This document shows, in pieces, positions 16,649 to 23,481 of a DNA stretch of 25,576 bases; the stretch's first letter is position 1; each line of letters starts with the position of its first letter. The DNA is from CAZSDW01 sp964605705 (GTDB lineage Bacteria > Fidelibacterota > UBA2242). Both the position numbers and the translations under genes were made by a program. The notes under the pieces are model-generated. The model did not search any database. It saw only the letters and a program-made list of their open reading frames with translations, and was not told the origin of the DNA. The stretch spans positions 1 to 25,576 of the forward strand of contig CAZSDW010000038.1 in the NCBI GenBank assembly GCA_964605705.1, read 5' to 3'.

Positions 16649-16933
16649 ATGAAATATTATGATTGGAATGAAAAGAAGAATAAAATATTAAAGAAAGAAC
16701 GGAAAGTAACATTTGAAATTATTTTAAGTTATTTGGACGATGGAAAAATTTTGGATCGAATTAAACATCCTAATCAGAATAAATATCCAAATCAATCAAT
16801 TTTCATCATTGAGCACGAAAATTATGCTTATTTAGTGCCGTTTGCTGAAGATGATGAAAAAATATTCCTAAAAACAATAATTCCATGTCGAGAAGCAACG
16901 AAGAAATATTTAAGGGAAAATAACAATGAGTGA
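16649..16933 (+). CDS. BrnT-like toxin of a type II toxin-antitoxin pair
   Basis: A 94-residue protein. Seen: an N-terminal YDWNEKKNKILKKERKVTFE (residues 4-23), like the BrnT start of aromatic-D/N-x-x-K followed by a K-rich helix and S/TFE; NQSIFIIEHENYAYLVPF; and a final KTIIPCREATKKYL equivalent to the BrnT end with its R-x-A. BrnT toxins are RelE-like ribonucleases that stop translation. The partner gene overlaps by 8 bases and encodes a ribbon-helix-helix protein, the usual toxin-first order of brnTA. GC is about 30%, lower than its neighbours, consistent with mobile origin. The assignment is by pattern and neighbourhood; toxicity is inferred. Confidence 0.7.
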   Translation: MKYYDWNEKKNKILKKERKVTFEIILSYLDDGKILDRIKHPNQNKYPNQSIFIIEHENYAYLVPFAEDDEKIFLKTIIPCREATKKYLRENNNE

Positions 16934-17198
16934 ATACACAAAATATGAAAAGGATATTCTTGAATCGTATGAAAGAGGAGAGTGGGAATCCGTTCCTGAC
17001 TTTGAAAATGATAAAGAAAAATATATCCGATATTCCCGGAATACAATTCTAAAGAATAAACGAATAAATATTAGAATATCTGAACGGGATTTGACAAGAT
17101 TAAAATCAAAATCCGTTGAAGAGGGTCTGCCATACCAAACTCTAATTTCAAGTATTTTACATAAGTATATCTCTGGAAAATTGATTGAGCAGAACTAA
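16926..17198 (+). CDS. CopG/BrnA-like ribbon-helix-helix antitoxin
   Basis: A 90-residue protein. The N-terminal half is acidic and probably binds the toxin (YEKDILESYERGEWESVPDF). The C-terminal half contains NKRINIRISERDLTRLKSKS and GLPYQTLISSILHKYISG, which is the beta-strand, helix, helix of CopG/MetJ-type DNA-binding proteins. Antitoxins of this kind neutralise the toxin and repress their own promoter, here likely the TTGACA/TAATAT site before the toxin gene. The start overlaps the toxin stop (ATGAGTGA), indicating coupled translation. Confidence 0.8.
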   Translation: MSEYTKYEKDILESYERGEWESVPDFENDKEKYIRYSRNTILKNKRINIRISERDLTRLKSKSVEEGLPYQTLISSILHKYISGKLIEQN

Positions 17199-17220
17199 TC
17201 CGTTCGGGGACAACAAGACA

Positions 17221-17236
17221 CGGGGCAGGTGCCCCG
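17221..17236. other. GC-rich hairpin between convergent genes
   Basis: CGGGGC-AGGT-GCCCCG is a perfect 6-base-pair stem with a 4-base loop in the short gap between the antitoxin gene and the convergent histidine kinase. No U-run follows on either strand, so an intrinsic terminator is only a possibility. Confidence 0.45.
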
Positions 17237-17281
17237 AGATACAATAATCTGTAATCCGGATATCCTTTGATAAACCGCCTG

Positions 17282-20200
17282 TTATTGTAGGACAGCTGAG
17301 CCGTTGTGGTTCGGTTTTCTCAAAGACTGTTCTACGGTCTCCAACAGCGTATTTACCGAATAGGGCTTCTGAATAAAACGAATTTTATTATCTTTTCCGA
17401 TGGTTTTTCGAATCTGTTCATCGGTATAGCCGCTGCTGAGAATGATCGGTATATCAGGATCGTCTCTGGTCATTGATCGGACTAGTTCATAGCCATTCGC
17501 ATCCGGCAGAACCACATCACTGAAAATGAGATCAAAATTGCCCGCTTCTTTTAAATAAGCCTCCTCAGCTTGCTGACCGCCGGACACCGGATAGACAACA
17601 TAGCCGTATTTCTGCAGGGCATTCAGAGCCAGTTCCAGCACACCTTGCTCATCCTCAATCAGCAGGATACGTTCACCGCTGCCATGCAACGATCCATTTG
17701 TAGGAAGTTTATCTCTATTATCTGGTGTTGCTGCAGCGGTCGTTGCCGGCAGGTAGATACTGAAGTGCGTCCCTTCCCCAACTTCGCTATATACATTGAT
17801 CCAGCCATTATGTTTCTTGACAATACCATAGACAACCGCTAATCCGAGACCGGTACCTTTGCCAGTTTCTTTAGTGGTGAAAAACGGATCGAATATTTTA
17901 TCACAAATATCAGCCGAAATCCCCTCACCGTCATCGCCGACGCTGATACGCACATAATTGCCAATCTCGGAATTCAGGATTGTGCGCTGCTGGGTTTCGG
18001 AAATATGCACATTTTCGGTTTTAATGAATAATTTTCCGCCTTTGGGCATGGCATCCCGGGCATTGACTGCCAGGTTTGTCAATACCTGTTCAATATTACC
18101 TTCGTCAGCTTCCACATTCCAGATATCCGGTACGAGAGTGGTCTCAATACTGATGTTCTCACCAATCAATCGCCCTAACATCGTTAGCAGGTTACGAATT
18201 GTCAGGTTCAGGTTTACCGGCTTGAATTCCATAGCTGCTTTACGACTGAAGAGCAGGAGTTGCCGGGTCAGACTGGCAGCGCGGGTCGAAGCATCAATAA
18301 TCTGTTTCAGGTTCCTTTGAAACGGATCGCCCGCGTCAGTTTGCATCAAGGACATCTGGGCATGTCCAATAATCACTGTCAGCAGATTATTGAAATCATG
18401 GGCAATGCCACTAGCCAGCGTGCCGATAGATTCCAGCTTCTGCCTCTGACGCAGCTGGCTTTCGAGAGATTCTTTTTCTTCTTCCATCTGCCTGCGCTCA
18501 GTAATATCAAACCAGGTACCCAGAATTTCCAACGGATTTCCATTATCATCACGGAATAATTTCAATTCATCACGCATCCAATGATACTTGCCGTCTTTAA
18601 ACATAAAACGATATTCATGCTTATGATGATTATGCTCGAATAGCAGCCCAAGATTTTCAAAAACTTTGGGCGCATCATCCGGATGAATATGGCTCTTCCA
18701 GAATCCTTTCGATAGAAATTCTTCGGTAGTATAGCCTGTAATCCCCTTAATGTTATCGCTGATGAAGATCGCATCAAAGTCACCGAAGGCTTGACAGGTA
18801 TAAAGCATGACCGTACTTGAAGTAACTAACATTTCGATTTGGTGTTTCGCGCTGCGGATTTCTTCCTCTGCCCGTTTGCGCTCGGTGATGTCGCGGGCAG
18901 TGGATTGTACCGAGCTAATTGTCCCGTCAGAAGCAAATTCGGGTACAAAAATGGTATAAAAGTAATGCCTGCCTTTCGGAGTTTCAAATTTATCTTCCAC
19001 TTCGACAGCCTGACCGGTTTCGAAAACAGTCCTGATGCGCTTTTCCCATTTGCGGGCTTCTTGCTCAGGAACGCCGACTTCTTCAATGGTTTTACCGATA
19101 TACTCTTCCGGTAAATACCTGCCGGCTTGAGCCGCCGATGGATTAACATATAAATGCCGAAACTGTCGATCGAAGCGTGCAATCAAATCAGGTGAATTTT
19201 CAGTCAATGACCGGTATTTCATCTCGGAATTCTGCAGATCCGCCTCCATCCGTTTGCGATCGGTGATGTCTCTTGCAACACTTAAAATTACCTGCTGCCC
19301 CTGATAAGTCACAAGACTGGAGCGAATCTCAACGGGGAAGGTCTTGCCTTCTTTGGTTTTATGGAAAGTTTCAAAAACCTGCAATTTATCCGATGACATT
19401 GTGCTGGCAAGGGCTTTAATATTTTCTTTTTTTAGTGAGGAATCGATACCATAAAGTCCGATTTTGAGCAACTCTTCTTTTGAATAGCCCAAAACCTCAA
19501 TAGCCGTATTGTTGACATCAATAAGATTTCCATCAAAATCGATGATCCACGCCGTTTCACTCATTCCATTAAATAATTCTCTATATTTTTTCTCGCTTTC
19601 CTGCAACGCTTTCCGCGCCTGTCTTTCTTCGGTCTGATCCCTGAAGACTAGTACCACGCCGACAATATTACCCTCTTCGTCCTTAATCGGAGAGCCACTG
19701 TCGGCAATGGGAATTTCACGCTTATCTCTTGAAATCAGCAGGGTATGGTTTGCCAATCCTACTACCATTCCCTCCTCTAAAACCTGATTCACGGGATTAT
19801 CGACATCCTGGCGTGTATTCTCATTAATAATATTGAATACCTTTTCCAGGGCTTTTCCGTGCGCCTGTTTTTCGCGCCAGCCGGTCAGTTGCTCAGCCAC
19901 CGGATTCAGGTGTTTCACCTTTCCACCCTTATCAGTCGTAATGACAGCGTCGCCGATACTGTAAAGTGTTGTGCGAAATTCCTCCTGAGACTGGTACAGG
20001 TCACGGTACATATTCCGCTGCTGATAACTATAAAGATGCGCCAGACCTGCCGCCACAAATAAAATAATAAGAATGATAAATAAAACGGTAAAAAAGGCTT
20101 TTGAGTGTAGTTGTGCAAACAGTTCACTTTCATCAATTTTGCTGATCATGAACCAGGGCGTTCCGGATATCGCTCGTATATCCGCTAAAACTTTTTCTCC

Positions 20201-20995
20201 GCGATAGTCTAATCCACGCAGAATACCCTGATATCCCAGCACTGCCTGAACGGCGGTGGTGGTTTGATTTGTGAGAGATATTCTCAGCTTCAGTGCTGTA
20301 TCTGTACGATGTCGCAATTCATTCAGGAACAGGACGCTGTCGCCATCCTGCCGGACAACCAGGGTTTCGGAGCTCTTGCTGGGCAGCGGCCAGGATTGAA
20401 TCAGCGGGAATAAAAATTTCTCCGGATCAATTTGAAAAACCATTGCCGCTATTGCGATTGATTGGACATTAAATACCGGGCTGATGAGATCGATACAAAT
20501 TTTGTGGTGAACAGTGCAGCGATAGAAATCGACCAGGGTCGGTACTTTTTCGTCTATTGTACTTTTTACATTCCGGAAAAGTACCGAATCCAGCTTGACG
20601 ATTTGGTCATCGCTGGAAAACAGGAGCTGACCATCAGGAGCCATCAAAAAGATATTTTCATAATCATGTTCAGTGATGATGGATGAAATATGCTGACCAA
20701 GCAATATTTGGTTTTTTACAGACGGTTCAGCCAGCCAGTTTTCAATCCTTTCCAGCAGAAAGACATTGGCAGAGATAATCCCCGCGTCAAATATTTCATC
20801 CAGGTACCACTCTGAAATTTCATCGGCTTTCAGGGAGGCGATGGCTTTCAAATCATTTTCCCGCTCCTGCTGAATCATCCGGCTTTCGTGGTGGTAATAG
20901 GAGTATCCCGTAATGGCAATAAGAATACTCATAATTATTATCGTTGTAATGATATTGGATTTTTTTATGAGAAAAGTTTGCAAGAAGGTTTTCAT
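17282..20995 (-). CDS. Membrane hybrid sensor histidine kinase (dCache-like sensor, four PAS, HisKA, HATPase, receiver)
   Basis: A 1237-residue phosphorelay protein. Domains in order: TM1 at about 15-34; periplasmic sensor at about 35-298 resembling a double Cache domain (NIFLMAPDGQLLFSS, ISGTPWFMISKID); TM2 at about 299-321; PAS1 about 338-450; PAS2 about 468-580; PAS3 about 592-701; PAS4 about 718-830 with a PAS_3-like IHPDDAPKVF and YHWMRDEL; HisKA with His866 in GIAHDFNNLL; HATPase_c with NLAVNARDAMP, GDDGEGI, FDPFFTTKETGKGTGLGL; and a C-terminal receiver with Asp1160 in FSDVVLPD and Lys in IQKPYS. Several PAS domains end with DIT-E/D-RK. The start ATG has a good ribosome binding site that overlaps the transposase stop codon, giving a 9-base gap. 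No output DNA-binding domain or partner regulator is adjacent. The ligand is unknown. Confidence 0.95.
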   Translation of the reverse strand: MKTFLQTFLIKKSNIITTIIIMSILIAITGYSYYHHESRMIQQERENDLKAIASLKADEISEWYLDEIFDAGIISANVFLLERIENWLAEPSVKNQILLGQHISSIITEHDYENIFLMAPDGQLLFSSDDQIVKLDSVLFRNVKSTIDEKVPTLVDFYRCTVHHKICIDLISPVFNVQSIAIAAMVFQIDPEKFLFPLIQSWPLPSKSSETLVVRQDGDSVLFLNELRHRTDTALKLRISLTNQTTTAVQAVLGYQGILRGLDYRGEKVLADIRAISGTPWFMISKIDESELFAQLHSKAFFTVLFIILIILFVAAGLAHLYSYQQRNMYRDLYQSQEEFRTTLYSIGDAVITTDKGGKVKHLNPVAEQLTGWREKQAHGKALEKVFNIINENTRQDVDNPVNQVLEEGMVVGLANHTLLISRDKREIPIADSGSPIKDEEGNIVGVVLVFRDQTEERQARKALQESEKKYRELFNGMSETAWIIDFDGNLIDVNNTAIEVLGYSKEELLKIGLYGIDSSLKKENIKALASTMSSDKLQVFETFHKTKEGKTFPVEIRSSLVTYQGQQVILSVARDITDRKRMEADLQNSEMKYRSLTENSPDLIARFDRQFRHLYVNPSAAQAGRYLPEEYIGKTIEEVGVPEQEARKWEKRIRTVFETGQAVEVEDKFETPKGRHYFYTIFVPEFASDGTISSVQSTARDITERKRAEEEIRSAKHQIEMLVTSSTVMLYTCQAFGDFDAIFISDNIKGITGYTTEEFLSKGFWKSHIHPDDAPKVFENLGLLFEHNHHKHEYRFMFKDGKYHWMRDELKLFRDDNGNPLEILGTWFDITERRQMEEEKESLESQLRQRQKLESIGTLASGIAHDFNNLLTVIIGHAQMSLMQTDAGDPFQRNLKQIIDASTRAASLTRQLLLFSRKAAMEFKPVNLNLTIRNLLTMLGRLIGENISIETTLVPDIWNVEADEGNIEQVLTNLAVNARDAMPKGGKLFIKTENVHISETQQRTILNSEIGNYVRISVGDDGEGISADICDKIFDPFFTTKETGKGTGLGLAVVYGIVKKHNGWINVYSEVGEGTHFSIYLPATTAAATPDNRDKLPTNGSLHGSGERILLIEDEQGVLELALNALQKYGYVVYPVSGGQQAEEAYLKEAGNFDLIFSDVVLPDANGYELVRSMTRDDPDIPIILSSGYTDEQIRKTIGKDNKIRFIQKPYSVNTLLETVEQSLRKPNHNGSAVLQ

Positions 20996-21002
20996 TGGTT
21001 TA

Positions 21003-21008
21003 CCTCAC
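21003..21008 (-). promoter_or_regulatory. Ribosome binding site of the hybrid kinase overlapping the transposase stop
   Basis: On the minus strand GTGAGG lies 7 bases before the kinase ATG. The TGA within it is the stop codon of the RAYT gene. This supports the kinase start at 20995 and suggests translational coupling to whatever transcript carries the transposase. Confidence 0.75.
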
Positions 21009-21745
21009 TTTTTTGGTAATACACCTGTCAGGTTAAAAAATTCTTCTTCTTTAGGATAACTATTTTGATTATACCTGACAGGTGTAGATGCTTCAGGTGT
21101 AGAAGGTCGAGTACGTGTTTTTATATATTTCGCGATTTCAAGGTAATTCAATTTTGCATATTTATGACCTTCTATAAACCTGTTTTTTCCATCGAATATT
21201 TCATAAATCGCATCGCGGGGTAATTTCGTCGGCTGATCGCCCAGTAATTTTGAATAGGAGCTCCATCGGTAACACTCAAAATTATCAGTCAATCCGTGAT
21301 GCACCGGATTCAAATGAATATACAGGATAATCATTTTTAAATATTCCTGTGAATCAATCAATTTTCTTTTAAAGGGTCTTTCGAATAGACTGCCGGAACG
21401 ATGTTCCTGGTGATTAATGGATTTAGTGTAACAATTGAAGAAATTGGAGAAATGCTGAGTAATGGATTTACACCTGTCAGGTTTAAAAGGTTCTTCTTTA
21501 GGATAACTATTTTGATTAAACCTGACAGGGGTAGATGCTTCTTTTACCCTGATCAATAAATGAAAGTGATTCGGAATCAGGCAATAAGTGTAAAACTCCA
21601 GTAAACCGGAAAGATAGGCGTCCAATTTTTCAAGGAAGTAAAGGTAATTCGCATCGGTATGGAAAAGCCGATCATTACCGTTGGCGCGATTATAAATGTG
21701 GTAAAATTGAGCTTCAGTGAAAGTGGCTTTTGTAGTTTGCAACAT
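21005..21745 (-). CDS. REP-associated tyrosine transposase (RAYT, Y1_Tnp family) with embedded palindromic repeats
   Basis: RAYTs are single-domain HUH/Y1 transposases, related to IS200/IS605 TnpA, that bind and cleave REP palindromes. Seen: FYHIYNRANGNDRLF at 14-28; the HUH motif LIPNHFHLLIRV with His60 and His62; a candidate nucleophile Tyr106 in NFFNCYTKSIN; RSGSLFERPFKRKLI; and YIHLNPVHHGL, WSSYSKLLGD. Two stretches are foreign to the family: residues 69-92 just after the HUH strand, and residues 218 to near the end. Both begin EASTPVR, then F or Y, then NQNSYPKEE, and both are encoded by REP-like palindromic DNA. The first lies in a loop between conserved blocks and is 24 codons long; the second supplies the C-terminus. 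The gene lies between two signalling genes. Activity is likely but unproven. Confidence 0.9.
   Translation of the reverse strand: MLQTTKATFTEAQFYHIYNRANGNDRLFHTDANYLYFLEKLDAYLSGLLEFYTYCLIPNHFHLLIRVKEASTPVRFNQNSYPKEEPFKPDRCKSITQHFSNFFNCYTKSINHQEHRSGSLFERPFKRKLIDSQEYLKMIILYIHLNPVHHGLTDNFECYRWSSYSKLLGDQPTKLPRDAIYEIFDGKNRFIEGHKYAKLNYLEIAKYIKTRTRPSTPEASTPVRYNQNSYPKEEEFFNLTGVLPKK
21021..21094 (-). repeat. REP-like palindromic element A (C-terminus of RAYT)
   Basis: A 74-base element. Its outer arms are a perfect 13-base inverted repeat, ACACCTGTCAGGT at 21021-21033 and ACCTGACAGGTGT at 21073-21085. Each arm contains ACCTG-T/A-CAGGT, itself an 11-base near-perfect palindrome. The last 9 bases (AGATGCTTC) lie outside the palindrome but are shared with element B. 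Read on the minus strand it encodes EASTPVRYNQNSYPKEE and then a tail differing from that of B because A has 2 extra bases before the second arm. Confidence 0.9.
21470..21541 (-). repeat. REP-like palindromic element B (inside RAYT, in frame)
   Basis: A 72-base element with arms ACACCTGTCAGGTTTAA at 21470-21486 and TTAAACCTGACAGGGGT at 21516-21532, complementary at 16 of 17 positions. The spacer is shared with element A; over the first 51 bases on the minus strand the two differ at 2 positions. Being exactly 24 codons, it adds residues 69-92 to the transposase without changing the frame. Confidence 0.9.
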
Positions 21746-21763
21746 TCGGACTTGTCAATTTTA

Positions 21764-21796
21764 GACCTGTTAGGTTTTTAAAAACCTGACACGTCT
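21764..21796. repeat. Compact REP-like palindrome C upstream of RAYT
   Basis: AGACCTGTTAGGTTTT at 21764-21779 pairs with AAAACCTGACACGTCT at 21781-21796 (14 of 16 positions). The core ACCTG-x-x-AGGT and AAACCTGACA match elements A and B, but the long spacer is missing. It starts 19 bases before the RAYT ATG and ends just after the stop of the sensor gene. It could also shape the 3' end of the sensor transcript. Confidence 0.75.
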
Positions 21797-21800
21797 TGGT

Positions 21801-23444
21801 TTAAGACTTTTTATCTGAATATTCCGGATAGAGTTTATGCATACATTCCGGACAAATTCCGTGAGAAAATTTCAAATCAGGATAGCGGTTGGAAAAATAG
21901 TCGGCGGGTTTCAACCAGGGCTTTTCGTCCAGATCGTCATCACGGATTTTATTGCAGTTGGCACAAATGGGTATAAATCCTTCCAGGTTTTTGCTCTGTT
22001 TTGCAGCCTCTTCGAGTGTTCTCAGGATTTCTTTCTGCCTGGTGATATCTTTCAAAATACAGTGGATTCGGATAATCTTTCCTTTTGTATCTTTCAGCAC
22101 TTTTCCACTGAAGGATATATCAACGATATCACCATTATTTTTAATCATTTTAAATTCGATTTCGTCAATCTGACCGGACTCGAGAAATTTCGGAAAATTG
22201 AGTCGAAATTTCGCTGTCGATTCCTCAATTAACAAATCTCCAAACCACTTACCGATGACTTCGGATTCAGAATAACCCAGGGTATCCCGCCAGGCTTGAT
22301 TCACATTCAACAAATTTCCGTTCGCATCAAGCGACTGATAGCCCAATGGCGCTCTTTCATAGAGCGAACGGAAATATTCTTCACGCTTGTTCAGTTCTTT
22401 ATTAATAAAATCCAGCTTTTCCTTTTGATCATGGATAATATCATATCGCCGGGCGTTGGCGATTGCCAGACTATATACTTCAGCCAGAAATACTGCCAGG
22501 TCCAGGTAGTGTTGTTTATATTCCGGAAAAGCGATTGCGTCAATGCTGATCACACCAAACAGCTCTTTATTAAAATGAAGCTGGAGCATGAAGCCTTTAC
22601 CCGATGGCTGCCAAATATACTGCTGTTTCAGAGATGCCAGTTTTTTCACAGTGGCTGGATCATCAAATTTCAATCCGGATTTTGAATACAACTGGCTTGA
22701 TATGGAATCCTCAATCTTCAGATAAATCATTTCCGATGGCGCAAACAACATGGAAAAAGTATTCAGTATCGTTTCAATGATTGCTTTTTCATTCAGATTG
22801 CCGGCAAACATCCGGACGAGAAGATCCATCGCCATGGCGTAGTCCGACAAATGCCGTTTATCTGCTGATTCAGATGAATACGTTTGATCAGCCCTGTTCT
22901 GTAAAACACTTTGAATAAGCCGTTTTAGTGCCGTGGTTCCCACCTGGATTTTATCCGCTTTCCGGTCAACAAATTTTGCGAAATCCCGAAGATTCTGACT
23001 ACTTGCTGCATCAACGCCAGTATCAAGTAATAATATGGATTGACAGGATTCCCGGAAAAAATCCCGTGCAGTTTCCCGGCTGAATTTCCATTCCTGAACA
23101 TGTGCCTGCCAATTGGCTAACCAGCCTGGAGTGACCAGATAGACACCTTTGCGGATAAAATATTCCACGACTCCCTTTTCCAGCAGCAGTTCGAAACAAT
23201 TATCGAAAACACGAACGTGGGTATTTTTGCGCTCCGCTAATTCGGTTCTGATTTTTTGCAAACAAATTCCACCCAGTATCAAGGATGGTTGATGGTTATG
23301 ATCCAGGTTTTTCAGTTCCGCAATTTCTAACGGCGGATGACCGCAGCGGGCAGGGAACGGATAGATCGTTACGTCCGATTTCCCCAACTGCCGGATAACA
23401 GATTCCGCTTCGCTTTTCAAATTATCACAGATATATACATTCAT
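21801..23444 (-). CDS. DUF1638-like/GAF/PAS/Cys4 sensor protein in a corrinoid methyltransferase cluster
   Basis: A 547-residue soluble protein with no kinase domain. Seen: an N-terminal DUF1638-like domain (about 1-185) with conserved-looking cysteines C34 (ARCGHPPL), C61 (ILGGICL) and C83 (VFDNCFELLL), the segment GVYLVTPGWLANW at 100-112 and LLLDTGVD at 138-145; a GAF-like domain at about 200-338; a PAS domain at about 355-470 ending ILKDITRQKE; a short coiled linker; and a terminal Cys4 module with C494-x2-C497, KIRDD, FSHGICPEC (C531, C534) and KLYPEY. DUF1638 is, to my knowledge, found near corrinoid methyltransferase genes, and here the two upstream genes are exactly that. The sensor may monitor the corrinoid or methyl-carrier state through its cysteines. 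The output is unknown; the Cys4 module may bind zinc and a partner. It follows the MtaA-like gene by 37 bases. Confidence 0.8.
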   Translation of the reverse strand: MNVYICDNLKSEAESVIRQLGKSDVTIYPFPARCGHPPLEIAELKNLDHNHQPSLILGGICLQKIRTELAERKNTHVRVFDNCFELLLEKGVVEYFIRKGVYLVTPGWLANWQAHVQEWKFSRETARDFFRESCQSILLLDTGVDAASSQNLRDFAKFVDRKADKIQVGTTALKRLIQSVLQNRADQTYSSESADKRHLSDYAMAMDLLVRMFAGNLNEKAIIETILNTFSMLFAPSEMIYLKIEDSISSQLYSKSGLKFDDPATVKKLASLKQQYIWQPSGKGFMLQLHFNKELFGVISIDAIAFPEYKQHYLDLAVFLAEVYSLAIANARRYDIIHDQKEKLDFINKELNKREEYFRSLYERAPLGYQSLDANGNLLNVNQAWRDTLGYSESEVIGKWFGDLLIEESTAKFRLNFPKFLESGQIDEIEFKMIKNNGDIVDISFSGKVLKDTKGKIIRIHCILKDITRQKEILRTLEEAAKQSKNLEGFIPICANCNKIRDDDLDEKPWLKPADYFSNRYPDLKFSHGICPECMHKLYPEYSDKKS

Positions 23445-23481
23445 ATATTATTCCATTCTAGCTGGTCTGCGTGCTTTGCGG

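Noticed and set aside
21021..21796. CRISPR-like array from repeated ACCTGTCAGGT motifs
   Set aside because: Copies are too few, unevenly spaced and inverted, and two are coding; they fit REP-type palindromes.
21793..21812. GTCTT-GGTTT-AAGAC hairpin followed by TTTTT
   Set aside because: It has the form of a terminator only on the plus strand, but both neighbouring genes run on the minus strand and half the stem is in the sensor coding end.
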